A stretch of DNA of 64,000 nucleotides, from contig JAQSEB010000032.1 of the NCBI GenBank assembly GCA_030063045.1, forward strand, positions 3,410,001 through 3,474,000. Reading direction: 5' to 3'. Below are positions 1-11,631 of this stretch, piece after piece; the stretch's first letter is position 1, and every line of letters starts with the position of its first letter. The notes under the pieces were generated by a model. It was not told where the DNA came from. It saw only the letters and a program-made list of their open reading frames with translations, and searched no databases. The stretch is from Pratylenchus scribneri. Taxonomy: Eukaryota > Nematoda > Chromadorea > Rhabditida > Pratylenchidae. The translations under genes and the position numbers were made by a program.

Positions 1-246
1 CATTTTCTCATCATATTTTAATCAGTTTCAATCAATTTCTGGGTATTGCCACCTTCCCTATTCTGCCTACCCTTTAGGCGCAAAAGATGGGGAAAATTAA
101 TGCGCCACGAAAACCAGTATTTTCTTTTTCCTCGTCCATTCCATTGCATCACCAAAGTATAGCCGAGGAGGAATTTGCATATTCATTTCCCCCATAAACA
201 TTATTCGTCATCCATTTTACCCCCATAAATTCCCTCTCTTAATTAA

Positions 247-3200
247 ATGTGGACTTTTCTTGGCTTCAGGGCATTTGGAGTTGGAGGAGGCGACAGTGAA
301 GGACGTGAACACGTGGAAATGTTGCCCAATTTTTTCCCTGCCCAACCGTGTCCTCAGCCACAAACAAATAATGTTGACCCTACGGCCTTTTGGCCAATTC
401 AACAAAATAATGCGGCGGCATTTTTTGGCCAACCTCCACCTCAGCCAACCGAATTCCTTGTCCCCCTTCCGAATAATCCGAAACAATCTGCGTCCATTCA
501 AGTGATCACAATTGCCCTTCAATATGGACCGCTGAAGGAATTGGTCATTGTGGAAAGGACCACCGACCAAAATGCTTTTGAATTGTTTCGGTCCGAATTA
601 ATATTCCAAAAATGATTTTGAACTAATTTTACAGTCAAAAAGCCATTCAAATGGTTGAAAAGCAGCTGCAATTTGAGGCAGCCTCCTCAAATGGGCACGC
701 GCATCATCCATCCTCCCAAAATGGTCCACCGTCAATTTTGGTCGGGGAAATTCAACTTTTCCTTCATGACTACAAAAGTTTCAACATTTTGACCTGTTTG
801 AATTCATTGGCCCAATTGGTTGGCCCAAAATCCATTCAAATTCAATTTCCTCTTTTAAAGGACAATGGAAGTGTGGTGGAAATTATTCGAATTGACCGAC
901 ACGAAAAGCCAACAAGGCCTCATTCCCTTTTGGTGAACACCTACGTGACGCCGACATTTTGCGATTATTGCGGTGAAATTTTGATGGGATTGGTCAAACA
1001 GGGACTCCAATGCCAACTTTGCAAGTTCGAAAATGAACAAATCCACATTTCCGGACATAATATTCAGGTGCAATTTCCACAAAAAGTGTGCCTTCGCCCC
1101 GAGGAATAATTGTGCCAAATGGGAGGCAGTGCCAACCACATTTTTGGCCGGTGCTGGTCAATACCCCATTGAAGGGGTTAATGGAATTGAAGGTGACCAA
1201 AATATGTTCCATTCATAATAAATTTAAAGGCAATGATCCAAATCAACAAAATGCCCAACAAATGCATCCAAAATTCCAATTGCCGCATTCCCTTTTGGTT
1301 CATAATTATAAAATGCCCACAGTTTGTAAAATATGTGACAAATTGTTGGTTGGAATTGTCAAACAAGGGCTTCGATGCAGAGATTGCAAGGTGCCGAAAA
1401 AAAATAAATTAATTTTATTTTATTTAAAAAAAGGTGAATGTGCATAAAAAATGTGCCCATTTATTGCCTTCAAATTGCCAAATCACCGCCGAAAATGCCA
1501 TCACTCCAACAATTGCCGGACTTGACCAAATTTTGGCCAACAATGAGTCAATTCAAAATAATAATTTTTTAATGGGAATGGGCCAACAAAATGTGGCCAA
1601 TCAACAGCAAATTATGGACAACAACACTCAAATGGACACAATGATCCCATTGGCACGATTGCCAGGCAAATACCCTCTTTCCTTTCCCTAATCAGCATTT
1701 TGACTACCGTATTTTTTATTATAAGCCAAAGGGCTTATATTTTTCAGGGATTCTCTAGGCTTTAGGGTGGGCTGAGAATGGGCTTCTACTAGGTAGTTGG
1801 ATTAGTAGAAAAATACGGCATATTTTTGTAGTATAAATTTTGAATTTTCATTTTGAAGGGATTTTTCGGATTCTGCTGGTCGGATATTAAATGAATTTAT
1901 GCAGAAATTAACAAATTTGGGGAAATAAATCAAATTTTCAATCATAATTTGCAAAAATATATTCCATTTCAACATAATTTTTTACTTTTATTAGAGAAAA
2001 CATTTAAACTACTAATAAAGTTCCTCAAATCATAAATAAATGGAATTTTCCCTAAAGGATCGGCATCGAGTCGTTCCGTTCGCAATATGGGCCCAATGGG
2101 CCAAATTGTTTGCGAAGGATGGCTAATCCACTTTTTGCTGCAAGAAAAAGAGCGAAGAAGGCTTCGCCATTATTGGGTATTGGCCAATGGAATAATCAGT
2201 CTTTTCAATGAATACAATGATGGTCAGTCCTTCCATTGATCCTTTTCTTTTTTCCCATCATTTTTTTTTGCAGGAGTCAATCCAAATCGGGTGTTCAAGC
2301 AAATCCATTTGGCGGAGATAATCGCCATAATCCCGAACGAAGGCATTTCGTTGGATCCAAAGTGAATCATTCGGAACAATTCCAAATAAAATTCACTTTC
2401 AATTTTATGATTAGATTTCCACCACACGCATTCGAAATTCGAACAATCAACAATTTAACATATTGCGTGGGCGAGAATTTGGAGGCCTTATTACGAGGCG
2501 GTAATCAAATTCAGCAACTTGGAGGAGGACTTGGCAATACAAGTTGGCAACAATGGTTTCAGGTATTAATTTAATTAAAAATAATAAAATGAAAAGCACA
2601 AAGAATAACTCAAAAAACGTAAAATTTACTTAAAAATTGACTAATTTTAATTTTTCCAATCGATGATAAATTACGACTACGGTATTGTAAATTTTAAATA
2701 ATTAACCTTTCTCATTTATTTTGGCATTATGTATTTTTATTATTTAATAATAAAATTTAATTCAACAAAATTTTTGCCATCCCATCATCCACTTTTTTGC
2801 TTGTCTTCAATTTTAATAATTCTCATTCATTTTAATTTGATTTATGATTGTGTAAATTTTAATTGAATGAAGAGAGCGCAATCATTTTTATTTTTATAAT
2901 TCCCATCAGCAATCGGCACTGAATTTCGTAAATTTTTTTATTTGGATGCCTTCTTTAGGGCAAAATTCATTAATGATTATTGATTATTCAAAATTTCTTT
3001 TTCGATTAAAAAGTCGCTGATGCCTTATTCATCATCATTTTCCATTCTTCCATCTTTTCATTTACCTTTTTTTCATTCAGTCCTGCTGCCCTTTAAAATA
3101 AAAAAAAAAATAACTTAAAGGTAGTTAACAGCCATAGGCCATAACATTAAATAAAATCCCATAACTTTTACAAATTTGCCCAAATTATTCATTGTGAATT

Positions 3201-5207
3201 TTGTATAATTCAGACAAAAACATAAGACTTGTTATTACCAATCAAATTGTTAAATCATCATGAAATCAAAACATTCTCCACAATTTCATTATGCAATTTC
3301 TGATAGAGGACGGCTTAAAATCATCTACAATGGCTATCAATATTATAAGCGATGCACAATCAAAGGGATCACGACTTGGAGATGCGCGGATAATCGCAAC
3401 AAGGGCAAATCATGCACAGTTAAAATCCTCACATCTGGGACTGGCCAAAATAGGAAAATTGTGAAGGTAAGCCAGCCCCAGCAGCGCATGAAGAATTTAT
3501 TGGATAAATTAGGTTTACGGTGGCAAACATATTGGGGGACCGAATGCCAAGCTGAATTCCATCAAAAAATTCCATTTCCATGTGAAACCGAAGCCGCCAA
3601 AACCAAAGGAAACAGTCAATAAGAATAGAACCACCAACAAAAAGAAGACCGCGACCATGAACAAAGTCAAGGAGGACTATAATCTTCGAAGCAAGACTCC
3701 TGGAAAGCAGGCTGGTTTATTTTAAAAAAAAAAACAAAAAATTGGGTTATTCTTTGTGCTTGCTTGGAATTTAAACATTAAATTCCTACCTCTTAATAAT
3801 ATTTATATTTTCAGGCACTCCAACAATCTTTACAACCTCCACCGCTGAAGACCGATCCGCCGAACAACGCTGAACCGGCATTGCAATTTTCGCAACTTTA
3901 TCAAGTCAACCGGGACAAACAGCTTGGTTCTGGCCAATTTGGGACAGTGTATTCCGCCATTCATCGGCAATCGAGACGGGAGGTGGCCGTGAAAGTAAAT
4001 TTTAATGCATTTTATTTAAAATTCAATTAAATTTAAGGTTATTGCCAAGGATCGTTTCTCCAAAAAATCATCGGCCATTGAAACACTGAAGAGCGAGGTG
4101 GCCATTCTGCAAGCGATCAGCCATGAGGGAATTATTCGTTTGGAGAGCATGTTCGAGACAGCCGACAAAATATTCGTCGTTATGGAAAAAATGAATGGGG
4201 ATATGCTGGAAATGATTCTCAGTCAAGTTGGTTTTGGGTTGAATTAAAATTTTGATTTAAATATAATTAAATTTGAAGGCCACCGGTCGACTCAGTGAAC
4301 GCCACACAAAATTTCTGATAATGCAAATTTTGAGTGCTCTTCGTTACTTGCACAATCGCGGCATTGCCCATTGCGATTTGAAGCCTGGTTATCATTTTTT
4401 TGTGATTTTACCCTATTAATTATTTCATTTTGTAGAAAATGTTCTCCTCTCCGATTTCAATACCAACTTTCCGCAAACCAAATTATGCGATTTTGGCTAT
4501 GCTCGATTCATTGGTGAGACCCAATTCCGGAAGACCATTGTTGGGACGCCCGCATATTTGGCACCGGAGGTACTCAAAAAGAAAGGTAAAATTCGCCTCA
4601 AAATATTCAATTAAATTAAATTTAAGGCTACAATAAATCATTGGACATGTGGGCAGTTGGGGTGATTATCTACGTCACTTTGTCCGGCACATTCCCATTT
4701 AATGAGAATGAGGAAATAGCCGACCAAATCCAAAATGCTGAATTCATGGTCAGCAAAAAAATAATTCATTTAATATTAATTAAATGGTTTTAGTTTCCGG
4801 CAAATCCGTGGAAGGACATTGGCCGCGATGCCATCGATTTGATTCGACATTTGCTCAAAGTCCAAGTAAATTTGAGGGGTGAATGAAGAAACGAGGAAAT
4901 TATTTTTTTAGATCGAAGAACGCCTCAACATCGAAACTTGCCTTGGTCACCGTTGGCTTCGTGATCCTCAGGCAAATTGATTAATTCTTTTTACCCTTAT
5001 AAATTCCTCTCATAGACCTATTATGATTTGCGTCAACTGGAAAAACGTTTGGCCATTCGAACGCGTTATCTCACTTCCGAAGCGGATGATTTGGTTTGGG
5101 CACCGCAACTCAAGGCAATGGGCCTTTCATTGGATGATGACCACCACCATCACCCTCAACAGCAGCAACAGGAAGACATGCAAATTGTGGATTTGATGAG
5201 TGGATAA
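247..5207 (+). CDS. dkf-1: Protein kinase D family serine/threonine kinase (DKF-1-like), multi-exon
   Basis: Diacylglycerol-responsive protein kinase D. Visible domains in order: an N-terminal region rich in Pro/Gln, two C1 zinc fingers (about 925-1120 and 1285-1480, each split by an intron; the HSLLV start and the [15 protein letters not shown] and [15 protein letters not shown] ends are clear), a PH domain (about 2060-2562, from [10 protein letters not shown] to WQQWFQ), and a kinase domain (about 3890-4970). Kinase motifs seen are the glycine loop [11 protein letters not shown], the VAVK lysine, HCDLKPENVLL (HCD rather than HRD, typical of this family), CDFGYARF and [12 protein letters not shown]. 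The C-terminus is His/Gln-rich and stops at 5205-5207. The activation loop reads [13 protein letters not shown], so only the second of the two usual phospho-sites is a Ser/Thr; this and the size (roughly 700 residues) fit DKF-1 better than DKF-2. The intron 1666-2057 has a GC donor. The exact start codon is uncertain; 247 is the first in-frame ATG. Confidence 0.9.
1716..1820. repeat. Dispersed repeat fragment in a kinase intron
   Basis: Carries AAGGGCTTATA and GGGCTTCTACTAGGTAG, matching by eye the element at 26680-26915. It lies inside the GC-AG intron of the protein kinase D gene. Confidence 0.4.
3260..3725 (+). CDS. Small FLYWCH zinc-finger protein nested in a protein kinase D intron
   Basis: Two exons, 3260-3466 and 3513-3725, joined in phase across a 46-bp GT-AG intron, encode about 139 residues. 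The first exon carries the FLYWCH signature: an N-terminal F..(A)ISDRGR, then [16 protein letters not shown], and SCTVKI. The second exon supplies the His (VYGGKHIGG). The tail is basic and Pro/Lys-rich and ends [15 protein letters not shown] domains bind DNA; in nematodes they occur in transcription factors and are related to domains in Mutator-like transposases. The gene lies wholly inside the 1252-bp intron 2563-3814 of the kinase gene, on the same strand. The flanking kinase exons splice in frame across it (WFQ|ALQQ), so it is not part of the kinase. No transposase is seen. It could be a domesticated or dead fragment, but the reading frame is intact. Confidence 0.75.
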
Positions 5208-5800
5208 TTTGAGATGAAAATGAATTGAATTTAAATATGTTAAATAAATCTCCTCCCTAAAATTCCTTCGCAACCCCTCATTTTCCATCCAGTCAAATTC
5301 TTTTCTCAATTTTTATATAAAAATTCTGCGTGCATCCATCATCAATCCTCCCTCCTATATTCGGGCATAATAAATTTTTTCCCTCGGCGATAATCACAAA
5401 AGGCACAATTTTTTATTTATTTTTTCGCCTGTGTTTTCTCATTTTTTGTATTGACTCAATCGGCCATTTTCCTTTAATGAATCAATTTATTTTATTATAT
5501 TTTTTGTTGAATTTTATCAATAAAACAGAAGAGGTAAAATAAAAACGTAAAAAGAATTTGTGAATTGGGCGGGAATTGGAAAATGATAGAATCGAGAGCA
5601 CAAAATATTTCTGCATTATTCTCATCCAAAATTTAAACCCAGCAGAGCACAAAATGATATTTGGGGTTGTTGTATTGTAATGTTTTGGGTTGGGTCTCCA
5701 GTCCCCCATTCGCCATTCCACGTGATTATTAATTATAATTTTTTGGTGCATTCATTGATTAAAAAGGGCTCCAATTTAAGAACAATTAATTTTTTAAATA
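5208..5800. other. Intergenic, no gene seen
   Basis: AT-rich stretch between the kinase gene and the guanine deaminase. The kinase 3' UTR, with AATAAA-like signals near 5242, must lie at its left end. No conserved ORF or repeat was recognised. Confidence 0.6.
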
Positions 5801-6504
5801 ATGGAAAAATTCATGGAAAAAGCCATCGAAGAAGGAATGTCCGGTGTCCATAATGGCGATGGTAATTATACAATAATTCTTCCAATTTGCCTTAAATACA
5901 AATTCATCAAAAACATTTTGAAGGAGGACCATTTGGAGCAGTTGTGGTCAAATATGGTGAAATAATTGCCAGAGGCCATAATATGGTCAGTCCCCAATTT
6001 CACAAAATTATTCCCCAATATTTATTTTTGATCCAAGGTTCTATTGCATAAAGATCCGACTGCGCATGCCGAAATTGTTGCAATTCGGAAGGCATGCGAG
6101 GTACTTGGCCATTTCGATCTTTCCGGCTGCCAATTATTCACAAGCTGCTATCCTTGTACGGAAAATATTCAATTAATCTAGTCATTTGATGAATATTTAT
6201 CATTTCCATTCCATTATTTTAATTTAAGGCCCAATGTGTATGGGTGCAGCGCTTTGGGCCCGACTTGATCGAGTTTTTTATGCGGCAACTCCTTTGGATG
6301 TCGTAACCATTCAATTCATTGCTCATATGAACAATTCCCTTTTTTTTGAAGGCCGCATCTGTAGGCTTTGATGATCAGAATTTTCACGATTTTGTAAAAA
6401 GTCCTCATGGAAATGGACGAAAATTATTGGAACATTTGCCAATCAAGGAAAGTATGGAACCATTCACGCGATGGGCACAAAAGGACAACAAACAAATGTA
6501 TTGA
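5801..6504 (+). CDS. Guanine deaminase, cytidine-deaminase fold (GuaD type)
   Basis: Five short exons give a protein of about 155 residues, the usual length of bacterial GuaD. It would convert guanine to xanthine in the cytosol using one zinc. Zinc-site motifs are the catalytic TAHAEIVAIRKACEVLG (His and the proton-shuttle Glu) and TSCYPC followed by PMCMGA (the two Cys ligands, split by an intron). GGPFGAVVVK near the N-terminus and GFDDQNFHDF with a terminal EPFTRWAQKDNKQMY match the domain-swapped C-terminal segment special to GuaD, which separates it from tRNA or dCMP deaminases. The usual animal guanine deaminase (cypin) is an unrelated amidohydrolase, so this form is unexpected for an animal. 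It has ordinary nematode introns, so if it was transferred, it was not recent. It stands alone between the kinase gene and a minisatellite. Confidence 0.88.
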
Positions 6505-6675
6505 TGAATTTGGTAGAATATATTCCTCGTAAATTCTTCCAATTATAAATTTTATTTGAATATTTGCATAGCCAATTAAATGTCCAATTACAAAATTTTC
6601 TATTAATTTTTTTACATAAAAAACCATTAATACTTAATTCTCTTTGCCAAACAATTAATCTAGTTTCTTATCAAC

Positions 6676-7572
6676 TTTTAATTCCGCCTGTTTAATTTGC
6701 CCCAAAATAATTCCGCCTGTTTTATTTGCACCAAAATAATTCCGCCTGTTTAATTTGCACCAAAATAATTCCGCCTGTTTAATTTGCCCCAAAATAATTC
6801 CGCCTGTTCAATTTGCCCCAAACATAATTCCGCCTGTTCAATTTGCCCCAAAATAATTCCGCCTGTTTTATTTGCCCCAAAATAATTCCGCCTGTTTTAT
6901 TTGCACCAAAATAATTCCGCCTGTTTAATTTGCCCCAAAATAATTCCGCCTGTTTAATTTGCCCCAAAATAATTCCGCCTGTTTTGTTTGCCCCAAAATA
7001 ATTCCGCCTGTTTAATTTGCCCCAAAATAATTCCGCCTGTTTTATTTGCACCAAAATAATTCCGCCTGTTTTATTTGCCCCAAAATAATTCCGCCTGTTC
7101 AATTTGCCCCAAACATAATTCCGCCTGTTCAATTTGCCCCAAACATAATTCCGCCTATTTTATTTGCCCCAAAATAATTCCGCCTGTTTTATTTGCCCCA
7201 AAATAATTCCGCCTGTTTTATTTGCACCAAAATAATTCCGCCTGTTTTATTTGCACCAAAATAATTCCGCCTGTTTTATTTGCACCAAAATAATTCCGCC
7301 TGTTTTATTTGCACCAAAATAATTCCGCCTGTTTTATTTGCCCCAAAATAATTCCGCCTGTTTTATTTGCCCCAAAATAATTCCGCCTGTTTTATTTGCA
7401 CCAAAATAATTCCGCCTGTTTTATTTGCACCAAAATAATTCCGCCTGTTTTATTTGCACCAAAATAATTCCGCCTGTTTTATTTGCACCAAAATAATTCC
7501 GCCTGTTTTATTTGCCCCAAAATAATTCCGCCTGTTTTGTTTGCCCCAAACATTTTAATTCCGCCTTTTAAT
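6676..7572 (+). repeat. 29-bp minisatellite, array A (about 30 units)
   Basis: Tandem copies of a 29-bp unit, core AATTCCGCCTG followed by TTTTATTTGC and then ACC or CCC. Most units differ only in GCACC versus GCCCC, in TTTTATTT versus TTTAATTT, and in an extra base (CCCAAACATAATT, 30 bp). Since 3 x 29 = 87, false open frames with a 29-residue period appear on the minus strand. The array ends about 40 bp from the 3' end of the nicotinic receptor gene. Confidence 0.97.
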
Positions 7573-7609
7573 TAGACTATTTTATATAGTATATAAATAT
7601 TTGTTTTAA

Positions 7610-10491
7610 TTAATGTGAATGTGCCAAAATCCATTCTTCCGTGATCAAAGGCGGCGCCTGTTCATCGTAAAGCATGTAAACGGCAAATGTGATTGTGAAG
7701 GCGCTAAACAGCAATTTAAGCACTTTCTCAATCATCCTTGGGGAAAATTGAAGGCATATTTAAATACAGTAAACCGAATTGAAATTTACCTGGAAAGCAT
7801 TTGCCATTCAATGCGAATTTGCCTCAATTGTTCATCGGTTAATAAGGCACATCGAATTGAGTCAACAATTTCTTCTACAATTCATGCAATTTTAATTAGA
7901 ATCCATCCATTTATTAACTTATTGACTCAGCAGGATTATTTATTTGTCGGCCACTACTTGATCGTGTTCCCTCTTTCTCATTACCTATTCTTTGAGGCTT
8001 TTGCTGTTGATTTTGATGGAATTGAGTGCAAATATGTGGTTTCTGAATAATTCATCAATTTATTCACATTTTGACATTCCCTCTAAGCTTGAACTTGTTG
8101 TTCTCCGCCACAATTATTCCCAACATTTGGCCCCAAATTATTAATATTATTGTTGTTCCTTTCCATTTCCGATAATAAAGGCGCCAAAACATCGGCCGCT
8201 GCTGGTGTTGATCCATTCTGATCCAATTGAACCACGGCTGGACTGGTGACCAGTGGAATTGTAGAAGATGGCCGAAAAAGGAATGAGGGCCGATCATCCA
8301 AATAAGCTGGCAATTTTCGCATTTTTTCCTACACAAAAAATAATTCCTCTCACTTTATTATTTTTACTCACAAATTTTCGCATTCTATGTCGAATACTTT
8401 GCTGTACCGTTCTCAATTCCCTTCCCAGCAAATGCCGTACAAAAATATTGCTCCTCACATTCACACTCATCAGCCAAAAACGCAACCTTCGGGGCAATGC
8501 TCGACCCGAATTTCCCTGCATTTGAAGGCCCAATGTCCAAGTCGTCAAATAGGTTGCCGTGAATTGGATGCAAATTAGGCCTAAATTTGAGTGGAATTAG
8601 AGGGAATAGGCTCAAAATGCCATAGACCAATATAATATTGGCCGAGGACGGGCACAGTATTGGAGGTGGCTGGAAGTTTATCGGAAACCATCATCACTGT
8701 TTGGGGGAAAATTATTGGAAATTTTGAAGATTACTCACGAATTAAGGCCAATGAAAGGAGGGAAGTGACGCCGAGACTGACCTGAAGGAATTAATGAATT
8801 GTGGGAATCAAAATGAGAGGCCAAAATATTTTGCCTTCTCCGTATTTTCGCCAGTCGTCGAATGAGGTGTGAAAAAGCCAACGACGGTTATGAGAGTGAT
8901 CAAGGCAGAGGGCATAATCAATCTGTGGGAATTGGAATTTACGGCGGATTTGAATTATTCCATACGTGAACAAATAATATGATGGATTACGTTTGATGGA
9001 GAAATAATAGCAAATATCGGGATATGGATTTGGGCAGCAATCATACCATCTTATTTAGGGGATATTTACAAATTGAATTGGAATGGCCTACTTCAAATTT
9101 GAGCGAGTTTTGAAGTCAATTAAACTCCATTCCATATTTGGAATATAATGGGTCAAGGAGGTGGAGCCAAGGAATGGTTGTTGTTGTTGGCCAAATATTT
9201 GGCCAGTGGAAGAATGAATTGAAGAAGAGGAAGAAGAAGATGAAGATGAAGAAGAAGAAGAGGATTGGGATTGTGAAGATTGCGGTGCACTGGTTGATGA
9301 CAAATTCCAATTTGTCACAGTTGTTCGATTCAATCCGGCCCATAAATGTTTGTCATCTTCCGCCGGCCGAATCATCACCTTTTACAAATATTTCCCTTTT
9401 ACTTTTTAATTTTAATTGGCCATACAAAAACCTGCGAACCATCATAACTCCACGAGGCTAACATCAAATAGCAAATTTGTTGATCAAATGGGAATCGATG
9501 CTAAATTCAATGGTAAATATTGGCGAATGATGGAGGGAAAGGGGCACCAAATTCAGATGGCAAGTTATGTCCGTGATTATTGCACGAAACAGGGATACAC
9601 GGCCATCGTGTTGGACGAGGGCATTTGTGGTCATTTCACTTTCGCGAACATTCATATTGGCACTGAAATTGAACAATGAATGGATTTTAGGGGGAATTGA
9701 CTTGTTGTAAACAAGCAAATCCGGACGCCAAATCAATTCGACGGGAATGTGCAATTGGGAAATGCCACCAAATCGAGCCGGATCCCAACGAAGGAATTCA
9801 TCGTGCCAATACTTCAATCAATAAATTAATCAATCAATAAAAATGGATCAACCTCCTCCAACCAACAATAAACGGTGATTATTTGGTCATTTTCCTTCAC
9901 TTTTTGGATTTGCTTAAAATACAATTGTACGGACACTTCAGTCACCTTCAATTCCCCAAATAATTCCCTAAAAAGTCATTCCCCATTTTTCATGCCGTTC
10001 TTTCATCCACTACCGGCCGCAATTCCTTCCGATAACGTTCGAATAAATATTCCAACAATTCACGTTGTTTTGGCACAATTTGGTCATTCAAAATTGGAGG
10101 GGAAGGCGAAGGAGAAGTTTGGCAAAACTGTAAAATTATTGTCAATGCCAATAATGCTTAAGGGTCTTCCCTATTCATCCTACTGTACCCCAAACAAGAG
10201 TAGCCCTAGATTAGGACTAATAATTACAAATAATGTAAAAAATGTTCAACACAAATCTTTTCTATTAAACATTTGTTGGATGAGATTTCCCCCTCCCCTC
10301 TCCCCTTGCCCATATCAATTTCATGTTCAAAATCATTTTTTTCCCTATTGATCGAAAGAATTCATTCAATCAAAACCAACCATTATTGGCAAAAATGAGC
10401 CAAATGGATGGATGAGGATGATGAGCAGAAGAAACATTGGTGAATTGAAAAGATTGTACAAAAATGGAAGAATTGATGGAATTCGCATCAT
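7610..10491 (-). CDS. Nicotinic acetylcholine receptor alpha-type subunit (DEG-3-like)
   Basis: A cation-selective Cys-loop ligand-gated channel subunit in the plasma membrane. A first exon (10491-10381) encodes a hydrophobic signal peptide and splices in phase to FCQTSPSPSPPILNDQ. Then follow ELLEYLFERYRKELRP, VSVQLYFKQIQKV, YWHDEFLRWDPARFGGI, IWRPDLLVYN, and the Cys-loop with 13 residues between cysteines ending RFPFDQQICY, then LASWSYDGSQ. Loop C is WYDCCPNPYPDICYYF; the vicinal CC marks an alpha subunit. M1 is LIMPSALITLITVVGFF, M2 is VSLGVTSLLSLALILMMVSD, then LPATSNTVPVLGQYYIG leads into M3, and M4 lies in the last exon before the stop at 7610-7612. The M1-M2 junction uses a GC donor. 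A poly-Ser/Gln stretch (about 9210-9300) is inserted between the Cys-loop strand and HYIPNMEWSLI. One splice join near 9970-10000 could not be placed in phase. Confidence 0.9.
10153..10200. repeat. Short dispersed repeat, inverse partner at 12716-12757
   Basis: AATGCTTAAGGGTC and CCTATTCATCCTACTGTACC here match the complement of GGGGTACAGTAGGATGAATA and GGATAAGCATT at 12719-12750. Both copies are in introns (receptor gene and MFSD8-like gene). Confidence 0.6.
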
Positions 10492-11631
10492 TATTATTAT
10501 TATTGCCAGCTGAAAAATAATATTATTCGAAATTGAAAGAAAAGCAGCAAATTGGCCAGAAAGAGATGGCGTGCCATTGGCGCCATTGAAATTGCCAAAC
10601 TAACGGGAAATGCCCTCAGACCCACTTGGCCATTCTTCTTAAACTCGACCATGGATCGCATTGCCCTTTTCACGGGCCAAAATGAAAGGAGGGGGACGGC
10701 ACACTTGTTGAATTATGGAGAGGGAATTGGAGGAGGAGGATGGATGGATGACTGAGAGGGAATAAGTGAAAGGGGGATTGGCCAAGGAATTGGCCAAGGG
10801 ATGCCCCCCCCTCCCCATTGCCTCACCTCTTTAAGCCGCCGTTCTCCCTTTCCCCATTTGTCCCCCATTTTCAGCCCCAATCTCGTTATTCTTTACGGCC
10901 TTTATGGACTTAATTGACCGACAAAGAAAAAACAATCGGCTGGCAAAAAACTGACAGGAGGGGGGGGGGGGGGGAGGAAAATGGTCCACAGAATGGCGAA
11001 TTAGTTTTGTGTGGGACAATTTCAAAATAAACGAATGAGAAAATGAGCGAAAGTAAAAAAGGGGGAACAGGGGAGTTTGGATTGGAGGGAACGTGGGAGA
11101 AAAAATACTCACAAAAATTCATTTCCGGTGAACATTCTCCACATTCAATCCAAAAAGCATGATGAGGATTTTAATGGCCAAAAATAAATTTGGCCAATTT
11201 TGGGTGGCCACTTGAAGAAGGAAAAAATGAATTTTGGCAAAAAAAAAAGAGGAAAGTAGGGGGTCAAAATTGGGTTGAGAAGTGGGCGAATTGACACCCG
11301 GATGAATGTTGAAGTGGGGGCCAGACTTCATTCAATGGCACTTGTGATGGATTGTCTGGATGGAGAGAGGCAATTCGGGAGAATATAAGGACGAGGGCAC
11401 ATAATTTGGTTAGCCAAATTCACGAACTGGAAATGGACAAAAATGGGAAGAGGGAATGAGGAAGAAGAATATTTGTTGGATGAAACCAATCCAATTCATT
11501 CAACACTTTTCTCAAAAGGTGGTTTTGGCTGGGGCCATTGGAACATATGTGAATGAATGGAGGAGAACATGTGGCCACATTTAATAATACAATGTTTTTT
11601 ATTGCAAAATATAATGATGAATTTGAACAAA
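10492..11631. other. Intergenic with homopolymer G run, no gene seen
   Basis: Upstream of the receptor gene and downstream of the MFSD8-like gene. It is locally GC-rich, with a run of 15 G at 10960-10974. Several ORFs of 60-95 codons occur on both strands but show no recognisable domain, signal or splice-consistent extension. Confidence 0.5.

Noticed and set aside
6779..7132. Open frame encoding a 29-residue repeat (NRRNYFGANKTGG-type)
   Set aside because: It exists only because 3 x 29 bp keeps the frame within the minisatellite; no start, splice or composition evidence.
7619..8050. 143-codon plus-strand ORF
   Set aside because: It is the antisense shadow of the receptor's last exons (M4 region) on the minus strand.
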